64,000 nucleotides of DNA from Allomyces arbusculus (lineage: Eukaryota; Blastocladiomycota; Blastocladiomycetes; Blastocladiales; Blastocladiaceae), in the NCBI GenBank assembly GCA_027604705.1, contig JADHYV010000015.1, forward strand, positions 372,001-436,000, in the 5' to 3' direction. Numbering within the stretch: position 1 is the stretch's first letter; each line of letters opens with the position of its first letter. Positions 46,082 to 57,558 of the stretch are shown here, one piece after another. Both the position numbers and the translations under genes were made by a program. The notes under the pieces are model-generated. The model searched no databases. It saw nothing but the letters and a program-made list of their open reading frames with translations, and was not told the origin of the DNA.

Positions 46082-49000
46082 ATGGCCACGTCCGCGACGG
46101 CCCCTGCAAGCACCATGCCCAGCGCCACCCCAGCCACCGACTCTGCCCCGCCAGACCTCGGCCATGCCCGCCCTGCTGCTGCTGCGCCTGTCGCGGGTGA
46201 CGCGCCGGCGCTCCCGGTCCTCGGCGCGCTGGCGCCCGCGATCGACCGACCCAACGCGGGCCCATCCAGTGCCCTGGGCAGCGAACTCCCGTCGAGCGCC
46301 CCCGCGCCCGTAAAACTCGCTCCCGCCGCCGCCGCGGCGCCTGCTCCTCCCTCACCAGCGGTGAATCCGTCAACGATGACGCCGCTCGCTTTCGCTCCGG
46401 CCAACTACCACGTCCCAACCCCCGCACCCACGGCCCCGTTCGTGTCTTTGCCGTCGGTCGCGTCCGCATCGTTTCCGCGAATGGCACAAGTCGCGCCGCA
46501 GCGCACCAACTCGAGCTCGAGCGGGTGGAAGCGCACGCTGGCTCTTGGCGGCGCGCCGGGCCATCTCTTGTCATCGACGGCGAGCATGATGAGCGGGTCG
46601 TCCATGGCGTCGAGCGCAAGCAATGCCGCGTGCGCTGATTCCAACGAAGGTGTCTTCTTCTCGAGCAATTCGAACGACTACACGATCGAGACGGCAATTG
46701 GTATGACGCTCTCGACGCGCTCACCCCACCCCCGCAAGAGGGTGTTTGGCGGAGCGTTGATGCCTTGGTAATGAAACTGTGCATGACTGATCCTGCTGGG
46801 ACGCCTACGGTCGCGTGGTTGCTTCAACTTCAGGTTACGGCTCGTCTGCGTCGGTTTACAGCGCCATTTATCGCCCGGTACAGCGCCGGGTCGCGCTCAA
46901 GGTCATTGAACTCGACATGTTTGAGCGCAACCAGATTGAGGAGCTGCGTGTACGTGTGATCCTTCGCGTTGACGCCCATCAAGTTTATTTCCCGACGTGG
47001 AGGGCTACCCATCAATCGGAACACTCGTTTGATGTAGCGCGAGACCCAGGTCATGTCGCTCTGCAAACACCCGAATGTGTTGCGCGTCTACACGTCGTTT
47101 GTCGCGGACAGTCGATTGTTTATCGTCACGCCGTACTTGTCTGCTGGTACGCGACCCGATTCGGTTTGACGCCTCTCACCTCTCCTCGAGTCGTTTCTGA
47201 CCCGTCTCCACCCTCTCAAACAATCAGGGTCCGTATTCGACATCATGCGCACGGCCTTTCCAGAAGGCATCGACGAAATTAGCATCGCAACCATCCTCAA
47301 GCAGGTGCTGCAAGGGCTCGAGTACCTGCACCGCAACGGCCACATCCACCGCGACGCAAAGGCAGGCAACATTCTTCTCGACCGTACGTTGGTTGAAGGT
47401 GCTCAACCCAATTCTCATGCATCGTCAATACTCACTTGCTCTTTCTCTCTCTCGACGCTATAGACGACGGCACGGCAATTCTGGCCGACTTTGGCGTCAC
47501 GGCGTCGATTGAAGCCGCCGACCGCAAGGGCACGCGCAAGACGTTTGTCGGGACCCCGTGCTGGATGGCGCCGGAGGTCATGGAGCAAGCGTCCTACGAC
47601 TTCAAGGCCGACATTTGGTCGCTGGGCATCACGTGTCTCGAGATGGCCACGGGCCATGCGCCGCTCGCCAAGTTCCCACCGGTTAAGGTCATGATGCTCA
47701 CGCTCACCAACGACCCGCCAACGCTCGACCGCGACGCGACGCGACACAAGTACTCCAAGTCGTTCAAGGACTTCATTGACCAGTGCCTGCAAAAGGACCC
47801 GACGCGCCGCCCGACCGCCGAAAAGCTCTTGTCGCACTCGTTCCTGAAGTGCGCCAAGAAGCGCTCGTACCTCGTCCAGAGCCTGCTCCAGGACCTGCCG
47901 CCGCTACCCGAGCGCGCACGGAAACGCGTGGGCAATGTACCCGCATTGCCGATTTCGAACGCGGCAGATTCGGCACGCGACCGCGAAGGTGGCACGCGTG
48001 GGCAGAGCCATATCAGTTGGGACTTTGACATTCGCGAGCAGTCTCCAGTCCCGGAGCAAGATCCCGGCGTGCCCGGTTCGCTTGACGCGGCTGTGGCCGG
48101 CCCGTTCGCTACCGATCAGATCCAAGGAACCGCACCTGCGGTCGGGCTCGGGATCGACGCGACGCCAAAAGTCGAAGTACGCAAGGGGCGATTTTCGGTC
48201 TTGGAAAACGTTGGGTCAACTGATCCGGCTGCCGTCGCAAGTGCGGCAAATCCAGCCATCGGCATGTCGAACACGGGCACGTCCACCCCCGCGTCTGCCT
48301 CGACGGTCGGGACCCCGCTCACGGCGACCAGTGGCGCGGAACCCGTCTTACAGCGCAAGGGCCGATTCGAAGTCAGCATCAATGCTGACCCGACGATGGT
48401 GCCCGCGGGCGAATCGGCGGTCTCGCCGCAACTGCCGATGCACGCACCGGCCTTCTCGCAGAGCTCGCGGGGGTCGTCACGGCGCGGCGTTGTTGGCGGT
48501 GGCGGGATGGGTGGGGTTGATATGCACCCGGCGAGCCATTTGACGAGTGGCAGTAGTGGATCGCCGGCCACGTTTACGCTGGCGCCATCAAGTATCGACA
48601 CGCTCGTGCGCCGACAGGACGAGATGATGAGGATGATGTCGGTGATCATGGAGCGTGTGCAGTTCCCGCACCCGCACTCGATGTGCGTGCTTGATACTTT
48701 ACGAATCGCATTGAAAGTCGGTGGGCTCTGATTGACATGACGGTAAACCTTGCGTGTAGCACCACGTCGGAGGCAGCAAGCTCGCACCCACTACCGCCGT
48801 GGTCGCCACTCGTACCCGCAACGTTCCAACCCGCGCCAGCGACGTCTCCCCCTGAACCCGACGCTCTCGCATCAACTGGGCTCGCGTCGACCATGGCGCT
48901 ACTCACGCGCCAGCTGCAGGCGGTTATCGCAGAGAACGAGCAGCTGCGGCAGCAAGTGCGCGATTTGCAACAGGAAGTGGAGCACTTGCACTCTGCGGCC

Positions 49001-49147
49001 AACAGCGTCCACGCGACCGGTTCAGAACCGGCCGCATCGTCGTTTCTTGCATACAGGTCGGCAAACGGCGTGGATGCACCTGCAGCTGCAGCACCGTCGC
49101 TGGCCGACCAACCGGGGGACGGCGTTGGGTCGCCCTTGTTGTTGTAA
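46082..49147 (+). CDS. STE20/GCK-type Ser/Thr kinase, OSR1/SPAK (Fray)-like, with RFxV motifs
   Basis: Exons 46082-46700, 46834-46949, 47038-47146, 47228-47383, 47464-48682 and 48760-49147 encode 868 residues. A 200-residue Ala/Pro/Ser-rich leader precedes the kinase domain (~200-460): glycine loop [18 protein letters not shown] lysine, HRDAKAGN catalytic loop, [19 protein letters not shown] activation segment with the GCK signature, and [17 protein letters not shown]. These features match OSR1/SPAK-like and fungal GCK kinases. The tail carries two KGRFxV motifs (R576-F-S-V and R634-F-E-V), then a coiled coil ([20 protein letters not shown]) and a Ser/Ala-rich end. I see no CCT domain. Substrates are unknown; family members control ion transport, polarity or stress signalling. 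The last exon is duplicated in inverted form downstream. Confidence 0.9.
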
Positions 49148-49751
49148 TCCATGTCGACTACCCGGCTGGGTGGCAGCGCAATTGAGTGACCGGCCGAATT
49201 TGATTTGTCGACACGAGGCTGCTGTATATATCCATTTTACTCGATGCTGGGTCGATGCCCATTGCCCACGTCGAACGCAAATGTGATCACGGCGTTGGGT
49301 CTCCACATCTGAAAATCCGATCAGCACCTCGACCTTTGCCTCAAAGCCGCTTTGTGGCCATCAGTCCGTCTCCCGACTTGGACTGCAACTGCCTCTTGAC
49401 TCCACCTCCTGTCGCAAATTGTGCACTTGATGCCGTAGCTGCTCGTTCTCCGCCAGAACCGTCTGCAGCTGGCGCGTGAGCAGCCCCATGGTCGACGCGA
49501 GCCCAGTTGACGCGAGAGCGTCGGATTCCAGGGGAGACGGCATCAGGAATTGCCAGCACCTCGCTGTTCATTCCGGTTTCTGTGGCATTTGCTGAATAAA
49601 TACAACGGGAATCACCTCCACAAACTTAAGTCGAATTGAGAGTGGCAGCATTCAATTCAATCTCACGCCTCGCATAAACCGAATTCCGTGTGTTGCAAAT
49701 CTACCCTGTTATTGCAGGCCAACACCCCAAACGTGGGCCATCCAATACCTT
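49148..49751. other. Convergent intergenic region holding an inverted exon copy
   Basis: 604 bases between the kinase stop and the stop of the next minus-strand gene. The central part is the duplicated kinase exon fragment listed separately. The remainder (49560-49751) is AT-richer and shows no gene. Confidence 0.5.
49378..49553 (-). pseudogene. Inverted duplicate of the kinase's last-exon coiled coil
   Basis: Read on the minus strand this segment encodes [20 protein letters not shown] followed by QTVLAENEQLRHQVHNLRQE. The final kinase exon at about 48838-48985 encodes [20 protein letters not shown] then [20 protein letters not shown]. Nucleotide identity is high across about 160-175 bases, with scattered differences, and fades at both ends. 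The copy lies about 0.4 kb downstream in opposite orientation, so the two form an inverted repeat. It lacks the kinase domain and any splice context, so it is most likely a non-functional gene fragment, though a short open frame (49543-49361) survives. Confidence 0.85.
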
Positions 49752-52347
49752 TCACGGCATTTCCATGACAACGTGCGCCGACTGTGGTGTGCAAAACACG
49801 ATTTCGGGCCGTAACACGGTCGGTTCAGGGGTCGCCACCTTTGGCACTGGGCCTTGATGCACAACCACGGTGCCACTTCGTACTGCAACTCCCTCAACCG
49901 CAACCCCAATGGAGCTCGCACCATGGCCAGCTTCCTGCTGGATCGACATGGAAATCCACTCGAGCGGGCGCGAGCGCAGCGTGCGCTCCATGACTGCTGC
50001 AGACGCAGACCGGTCGGTCAATTTGCACGGCATGACCGTCGGCGGCGGTGTCGTGCCACTGGTCCCGGCCGCGGCGGCGGCGGCAGCAAACGACGAGGCG
50101 ACGAGCAGCAGCGGGGACGGAGTCACGTCCGGCATCGATCCCGTCGATCCCATACGCGCGAGCATGCGTGCCGCTGCTGGCGGCGCGGTCCACTCGGAAC
50201 TATCGTCCGACGACGATGCCTGCGAGAGGACGGCGGGCCTTGACAGCGAACTCGGGACCGCCGGTGCGTGCGGCAAGACAGGCAGTACGGCCGGCGGGGC
50301 ATACGGGCGCGGAGACGGGGACTTGAGCGCTGGTGCTGGTAGGGGCGGGGCCAAGTATGGTCCCGGCGTCGTTGGCGCCGACAAACTGCCGGATCGCGAC
50401 CGCATCGTTGACGCCGACGAGAGAAACGAGGAAGTGGAACCCAAACTGCTGGTCACGTCGGTAATACCCTGCGCGGAGCCGGCTGATCCTGCGCGAGCGC
50501 GCGCTTGAGAGCTCGTCGACGACAAGGTACGACCGAGCGACCCGGGCAAATCCTCGGCTGACGACCCGGACTGGAGCAGTGCTGCCGTTGCAGGGCGGCG
50601 CGGTGCATGGAGAGGGATTGGTGCGACAACCTTGGGATTCGGGGCCAGTTCCTGCGGCGCAAGCGGCGGCGAGTGCAAGTAGGTCGGCGCCCATTGCCTA
50701 TCGTGTACCTTAGCACCACCGTCCAAGCGCGCCGAGCCCGACCCAGTCCGTGTGCGCAGATGCGAGGGGGCTGGGCTGTTGTGCTTGGACTGCGTGGGCG
50801 TTGACGAGATCGAGGCCGACGACGGCGAGCTGCGCATCGAGGACATCGGGCTCGAGGATAAAGACGACGACGAGCATGAGGCAGCTGTTCGGTCAGTCGG
50901 GCTGCTAATGCTGGGGCTCGTCGATGGCGAACTGGAGGAGGACGACGGCGGGCTCGACGCGACGGATCCACGCTCGTCGCCACTGGTGTGCGGCGAATGC
51001 GACCACTTGGCCGTGACCTTGGTGAGCAGCGTCGAGAGGGCCTTCCAAGGCTTGCCGTGCGGCTGACGACCGGCGGCGTACTGGTAAAGGACAAAGGTGA
51101 ATTAGGCGAAGGTATCGAAAGAAGATATGCGAAAAAACAGAATCAGGACGCACCGTGCCGTGCCCGCGCGCGCGTGACGGCCTCCGTGTAAGACCAGCGG
51201 CCGCACTCCCCGTTGCCGCGTCAAAACTTGCGACCGTGGTCACGGGCACGACGGCGATCCCAGCCCCTCCACCCCGACGCACGACCGACCGCTGCCTTGA
51301 CACCATGATGCGCGATGATGGGGCGCCGGGCGATACTGGTGCGCTCCGAAGCAACGTCGCGTGGCGTGACACACGGCGCGATTTGCGTTTGCTCGGCGTC
51401 GCCCGTGGGCTCGGGGTGGCACTGCTGCCGACCGCACTTGCAGCGTGCGCCCGCGACGATGACGATAGCGGTAGAGAGTGCGAGGATGACGAGGAAGAGG
51501 CGGCGGCACCAGCAAACGACGAGCTGGAACCGGTCGGGTGCTGGGCCAAACTGTTGCTGCGCGCGATGTAGGTGGCGAGCGGCTCGTTGTCCGAGTCGCT
51601 GTCGTCGTCTACGTCGGCCGTCGGGGTCTGCACGACCCGGGCGCGCTCCGGTGCACCCGCCAACCAGGTTGCTGCAGCGTTCGTCTCGGTGGCAGGGCTA
51701 GGCAAGACGACACGAGAGGTGGAAGGGCGACGGGCCTGCAGTGCCGGTGCCGACGAGCGCAACGGCGCTTTGCTGGAGGCATGCGGTTGAGCGCCAATCG
51801 ATGCGAGCGCGGTCGCTGCACTGATCATGGCGGCCGTGTCGAGCGATGTCGGTGGGCGTGCCATCTCTGTCGCGCGCGGCAACGAATCATGGCTGTCCTC
51901 GTCGTCGTCGGTCAGGAGCGTCATGTCCGTGACAGTCTCGTAGCCCGATGTGCGGCTTGCTGTCGATGAGAGCGACCCGCGGCCAGCCGTGGCCGCCGTG
52001 GCGGCAATGGCAGCGGCCTCGGCATACCATGTTCGTCCAGCCAGAGTGCGCGGCCGGCCCGACGACTTGGCGGTCGGCGCGCGGATTCGGCGAACGAGGG
52101 ACGGCGGCTCGCTCGATAATTCATGGTCGGGCGAGGCCGGAACGGCGGCAGCAACGCGCAGGGCCGTGAGCTCGCTCGAGAGCGCGGCGATCTGTGCGTT
52201 TGCAGCGGCAAGGTCGGTGCGCAGGCGCTGCACGTCGGTGGTGTCGTGGTCGAGTGGGTGCGCGCAGCGCGGGCAGACGGTGGCGCTGCGTGGGTCGGTG
52301 GCGGCGGCGACGATCTCGGGCAGGTGGGGCGCTGCAGGCGAGGCCAT
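49752..52347 (-). CDS. Unrecognised Ser/Ala-rich 840-residue protein
   Basis: Two minus-strand exons, 52347-51154 and 51080-49752, join in phase through a 73-nt intron with donor GTGCGT. The N-terminus has a CPRCAHPLDHD motif (possible half zinc site) followed by a short coiled coil (VQRLRTDLAAANAQIAALSS). Most of the protein is disordered: Ser/Thr/Pro/Ala-rich with RRxS and SP motifs that look like phosphorylation sites, basic patches (KRKSRRVSRHA) and an aromatic-basic segment at the junction (GKPWKALSTLLTKVTAKW). The last ~100 residues are less biased (SRPLEWISMSIQQE...). No family recognised; a regulated cytoskeletal or signalling scaffold is only a guess. The start was chosen as the first Met before the CPRC motif. 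Confidence 0.62.
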
Positions 52348-54650
52348 GGTGGTGCAGGCGGCGACCAGTGAGCAGCGGCAGATCAGCCAGGCCACTGGCC
52401 GGGATCGCGGAGCATTCGAGGCGGGCAGGCGAGTGCGGCAAGTTGGCGTCGCTGGCGGGGACGGACGAGAGGGCAGCGGTGGGATGGGCGCGGGTGTGCG
52501 CGGGTGTTGCGGCGGTCGAGTGCCAGAAGGCTGTTTCAATCCGGCTGTGGTTCTGTCGCATTTCCATTTTTCGAGGACGCGCCACCTCGACCCCGACCGC
52601 GTTGTGAGCCGCATGCCGCGCGCGCTGGCCCGAGTTGCTGTGACCCGTCGCCGCCGTCGTCGCCCGTGCTACCTCGCCGCGCCGCGGAATTTTGTTCTTT
52701 GTGGACCGGGAGTAGTGATGCACGATTGTGCTTGCTCTCGATCGTTTGGTGCTCCTGACTCAAATCGCGACGCAGGAATTTGGACAACAAGGGCGATGAG
52801 AATTGAATTAGAAGTGTACGAGCGCAGGTAATGATAGTACAAGGTCAGAGATTTCGCGGCTGTCGCACATCTGGCAGGCAGCGATAAAGGTCGGCCGAGA
52901 TGTGGGCGGAGAAGGATCTCGACGCGGCTGCCGACGCGTGGCTGGCCACTTCCTCGGGTCGGGTGCGGGTGTCGATTGATACTGTCGCGCGCAGAAGCAT
53001 CCTGGGCCGCTCGGGTCGGGTGCACGGCTACCCCACGCACTTGGTGCCCATGCTGACGGTGTGGGCCGGGTCCCTGAAGCTGAGCATTTACGACACGTCG
53101 AGGTCGGGCTTGGCGGCGCACTTGACGCCCTCGTTGGCAGCGCTGCGGTTCGAGCGCTCTGAGAGCGAGTGCTACTCGTCGAGGTCAAGTTGGCTTGCAC
53201 GTACTCGACTACCGTCACGCAGTGCGTGCTTGATCACGATCACGGCCCAGGGTTATAATGAGCGTGTCGGACGGCACGGCTGCGGGATCGGTTCAAGTAG
53301 CTGCATCGGGTGAACGCGAACTTGGTTACGGACGTGCCTATCGTCGGCTCGTGCGCGCGTCAGGCGGCACGCAGGTCGTGTGCGACCGCGTACTCTGCCA
53401 CGTCCTTGGGGTCGTCGTATCGAGCGTAGGTGTGGGGCGGCACGCGGGTCGTGCGTCGCCGCGCCGCGTACTTGGTCACAGCCATGTCGGTTCAGGTGCA
53501 TGTGTTGGGCCACAGGCGCGGGATCCTTGGCTCGTGCACGCGCGCCGTGCGGCTCGTGGGTTGTGTATGGCTGCGGAATGCCCTCAAATGCATTCATCAG
53601 GTGCACAGCCGCCTGTTCGGTCATGGCCGTGAAGTCATCAGCTTGAGCGTGCGTCGGGCGGCACTAAACCGTGCGCGGCCACCAAATCGGCCTGGTCGAG
53701 CCCGATCGTCGGGCAGTACGCGTTCCTGCGTGGCCGTGTACGTGGTTGTGGATGCAGGACCACAGCGGGGTCGAGCGTGTGCATCGGTCGATTTGGTCAC
53801 GGCAATAGCAACGTTGCCGCCGACGTCTGCACATTCCCGGGCGCCGGTCGTCATTCACGCAATCAAGGCGTCGTTGGGGTTGGCGGCAGCTGGGAAGGAG
53901 CGGGAGCGACACATCAGCGGCGTAACGACGGCAGGCGGCCAGCACGACGGCTGGCGCGACGACGGCAGGGCGCGACAGCGGCAGGGTGCGGGCGGGCTCA
54001 ATCCATGCTCGACTAGTAATTTGCCACGGGTTTGGGTTGCGGTTGAAGGAGGGAGGAGGAGGAAGGCGTGGTGCCGCTTGTTGGTCGTGGGTGGCGAGGG
54101 GGGAAAAAACCAAGCCCAAAAGCAACGGAGCGGGTGGCCAGCGAGTGTTCCGAACGAACCGTTTGTTCGGAAGATTCGGAAGACCAGCAGCGACCAGCGG
54201 CGACCAGCGGTGCAACGCAGCGCCCAACCTCCGGCTTCGAAGCCTCTGGGCCCGAATGACTCAACCCGACCAGGCGGCGGTCGACCGCTTGCCGCATCCA
54301 AACGCATCTGCATCCGCGCGCGGGTACTGGAACCGCGCCTCCGATTTGGATGCAACTTCTGTAGAACTGAGGGCTGGCGACGTCGCGCTCGGGCTGCATC
54401 TCAAAACATGCCCAGATCCGCGATCCACTCCACTGACGGACATTGCACCCGCCCAGGCGACGGAAGGTCTTATTCGACAACATGTTCATAGGTATCGCCG
54501 ACACGGCCGACAGCTGGGAATTATTCACCGGTCGACGTCGCCTCGAAACTTCCACTCGCCAGTCCACGCGCTCCCCGCGCATCAGCAGTTCATCGAGCCC
54601 ATCACGGCAGCTGCAAAGTGACACCGCCCGCGGCCACGACCACGCGCTGC
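52348..54650. other. 2.3-kb stretch without a convincing gene, degenerate internal similarity
   Basis: No frame on either strand shows a known family or splice-supported exon chain. A 353-codon plus frame (53430-54491) is open but compositionally resembles GC-rich chance coding. On the minus strand, segments beginning near 53800, 53490 and 53320 each read VTK followed by basic residues, and two blocks (53605-53560 and 53312-53267) both read roughly 'VH-M---E-IPQP', hinting at diverged tandem duplication. Pseudogenes or non-coding RNA cannot be excluded. Confidence 0.35.
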
Positions 54651-55691
54651 TCACGGATGAGCAAGGCACAGCTTGAGATGCCGTAGCCAAACCGACGTAG
54701 TGTCGAGGCACGGCGTCGTCGGCCGCTGGTTGCGCTGCATGAGCTGCACTGTGAACCGCGCGCCTGCCGGCTTCGTGCCCAGGGCTGCTGCCTGCTTCTG
54801 CGCTACCGCCAGCTTGGCGAGTGCCTTCTTGACAATACCGCGGGGCACCACGCCGCGGACCAGTGTCGCGCGCGCCGGACGCGTCTTGGCCGTCCAGTCC
54901 TAGGAGATTCAACAAGTCCCGGCTCGTCAGGCCAACGGTCGAGGTACACTGTGAAATGAGTCCGAGCCAACCGCAACGCACCTCGCGGAACACCATGATA
55001 TTGTTCACAAAGAACGCAACCTGGTACTGCTCGAGCTCGCAGGCACCCGCCACGGGCTTGCGGCCGCGCGGAATCCAGCCCATCTTGGCTTCCACGACCA
55101 GGTCGGCTTGTTGGTCGAGGACCGAATCGAGCGTGATAACCGGCAACGACTAATTGAAGGAGAGAGAGGGGGGTCAGGACGACGTCAAGCACCCACCGGT
55201 CAGCGGAACGGAAAAAACACGACAACCGAGCGATTGAACGTGACGTGAATGGACGAGCATACCTGGAACCCGTACCGCACCGACGCACGCGTCACGTTGG
55301 CCGCCGCTTCATGCACGACCAACCCGTTCCGGCGTAGCGCAACGGCACGGTTGCGCGCAAACGCATGTAGCGACGAGTGGACGGGCGGATCGTTGTAGGC
55401 CAGCACGTACTGACTCGTCGTGTTGTCGATGCTCGGTTTCATGTTGATGTAGAGGACTAGACATTGCCGCGGTGTTGTGGGCGATGAGCATCGGATCAAC
55501 GGACAGCTGTCTGGCCTACCGTGGAAAAGGGTTGGCACCATACACTCGGCGCACGGCTTGAACTGCGTCGGTGCTGCTGCCTCGACGACCGCGCGAGCAG
55601 GGTCACCGAGAATTGCGAATAGCAGCGTGGCCCAAAGCAGCACAAACGCCGAGAAAAGGGACTTGGTGGTCACGGCCCACATCATGACCAT
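54651..55691 (-). CDS. Small secreted or signal-anchored protein, unrecognised
   Basis: Exons 55691-55520, 55456-55263, 55149-54982 and 54899-54651 are phase-consistent with good splice sites and encode 260 residues. The N-terminus (MVMMWAVTTKSLFSAFVLLW) continues into a hydrophobic stretch to about residue 32, a signal peptide or type II anchor. A CAEC pair lies near residue 50. Two N-glycosylation sequons (NTT, NVT) occur in exon 2, which also has YVLAYNDPPVHSSLHAFA. Exon 3 contains VITLDSVLDQQADLVVEAKM and a hydrophobic VAFFVNNIMVF strand; exon 4 is basic. The luminal location of the sequons agrees with entry into the secretory pathway. No family recognised. It is divergent to the 3-hydroxyacyl-CoA dehydrogenase gene. 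Confidence 0.65.
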
Positions 55692-56229
55692 GGACGTTGC
55701 AGCGTCGTCGCGGATTCGGGCCAAGGTCGAGCAGTGTGCCGCTGCAGTCGAGAAGCGCGTGGGTACGATCACGCGTCGTGGCGGCCGGAGGACAGGATGG
55801 GACGGCCAGAGCTGGTCGCGTCGCCGCGGTGCGTGCGGCCAGTGGTTGCGTCTTTTGAGTATCCATGCCAACGGCGGTCCAGGCAGCTGCCGGTGTCGTG
55901 CTGGTGCTGCCAGCTGTTCGCGGTGGTTCTGAAGCGCGCCGGCGTGGAGCGCGTCGCGACGCGTCGCGGTGCTGGGAGCCTGGTCGAGCCTGAGTGTGGG
56001 ACCGCGCTTCAAGCCACAAATACAAACGTGATCGTGATTTCCGAAGCTGGTCCGAAAAATCCCGGCAAGGTGGGGACCTTCAGATCACCCTTGTCTGGTC
56101 CCCCTTGGTCGCCCTTGATCTGCTTGGTCCGGTCCGATCCTTTCTCTCGGCTGCCGTAGTTCAACTCGTTCAACGCTCGACTTGTTCAGCGCTCGACTCG
56201 TTCATCCCCGCAACCGTGCCTTCAACACG
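55692..56229. promoter_or_regulatory. Divergent promoter region, secreted protein / HADH
   Basis: 538 bases between divergent starts, with pyrimidine-rich DNA just before the HADH ATG (56140-56200). No further element recognised. Confidence 0.45.
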
Positions 56230-57369
56230 ATGCAGTCGGCCGTCCAGCACCTTACCCGCCGCTCGCTCGCCACCGCGGCCTCGCACGGCGTGCAGCGCGT
56301 CGGCGTCATTGGCGCTGGCCAGATGGGCATCGGCATTGCCTGCGTTGCCGCGCGCAACGCCAAGGTGCCTGTCATGGTCATGGACATGAACCAGGCGCAG
56401 ATCGACAAGGGCCTCAAGTACATTGGTGAGTTGTGGGTTGGCGGAATCGCGCTCCGTGCACTCACCAACGGCAAGCACCAATGCAAAACTGACGCGATCA
56501 CCGGCTGCCTATCGCCCTTCAGACGCCGTACTGCAAAAGGACGTGTCTAAGGGCAAGATGACGGCCGAGGACCGTGACCACGCGCGGTCGCTCGTCACAG
56601 CCACGACCAAGCTCGACGACTTTGCGCAAACCGACTTCCTCGTCGAGGTACATCGTTGCAGATGTTACGCGCGCAGCTGTTCAAATCCCGCACTCGACTG
56701 ATCGCTGGCACCGGCATCGTTGTTTGAAACGCAACACAGGCTGTGTCCGAGTCGCTCGAGCTCAAGAACAAGATCTTCAGCGACCTTGCCAAGATCACGC
56801 CTGCCGACGCGATTCTGGCCTCGAACACGTCGTCGATTTCGATCACCAAGATAGCCGCCGCGACGGGCTCGCACGCGCGCGCGCAAAACGTGATTGGCAT
56901 GCATTTCATGAACCCGGTCCCAATCATGCAGCTTGTGGAGATCATTCCGGGCCTGGCCACGTCCGACGCGACGCTGCAAAAGACGCTGGCGCTCGCGCAC
57001 GCCATGGGCAAGACGACGACCACGTCGCGCGACGTGCCCGGGTTCATTGCCAACCGTCTGCTCATGCCTTACATTAACGAGGCCGTCTTTGCGCTGCACG
57101 AGGGCATTGGGTCCAAGCAGGACATTGACACGACCATGAAGCTCGGCACCAACATGCCCATGGGACCGCTGACGCTCGCCGACTTCATTGGTCTCGACAC
57201 GTGCCTCTCGATTCTCAAGATTCTCCACACGCAGCTCGGCGAGGACAAGTACCGCCCGTGCCCGCTGCTTCAGTCTTACGTCGATGCCGGATGGGTCGGC
57301 AAGAAGGCCGGTCGCGGGTTCTACGAGTACAACACCGACAACCTGCTCAAGGCGGCTGAGAAGAAGTAA
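56230..57369 (+). CDS. Mitochondrial 3-hydroxyacyl/3-hydroxybutyryl-CoA dehydrogenase
   Basis: Exons 56230-56425, 56523-56647 and 56740-57369 encode 316 residues, as expected for a monofunctional HAD. The first ~20 residues (MQSAVQHLTRRSLATAASHG) are basic and Ser/Ala-rich, a mitochondrial presequence. The NAD-binding GxGxxG is VGVIGAGQMGIGIA. Catalytic His lies in NVIGMHFMNPVPIMQLVEII with the partner Glu downstream, followed by GFIANRLLMPYINEA and the C-terminal MGPLTLADFIGLD helix bundle, ending GRGFYEY. The enzyme oxidises L-3-hydroxyacyl-CoA to 3-ketoacyl-CoA with NAD+ in beta-oxidation or in short-chain acyl-CoA metabolism. Chain-length preference cannot be inferred. The gap to the convergent CTR gene is 189 bases. 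Confidence 0.96.
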
Positions 57370-57558
57370 AGGGCCGCGCTGAACAGCGGGAGCAAGCGCC
57401 CGTATCGTAGCATCGAATAAAAATAAGATTATGTACAAGACGATCCACTTGGCTGCATTGTGCAGCGTTTGGAACCAGTTCAACAACAAACACCCACATG
57501 GCTACGCGCCTTGTCTGGGTCGACAAGGATGATGACGAGGCCAGACCAACCAACCAGC

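Noticed and set aside
53430-54491. 353-codon plus-strand frame in the gene-poor region
   Set aside because: Composition is Arg/Gly/Ala-rich as expected by chance at this GC content, with no motif or splice partner.
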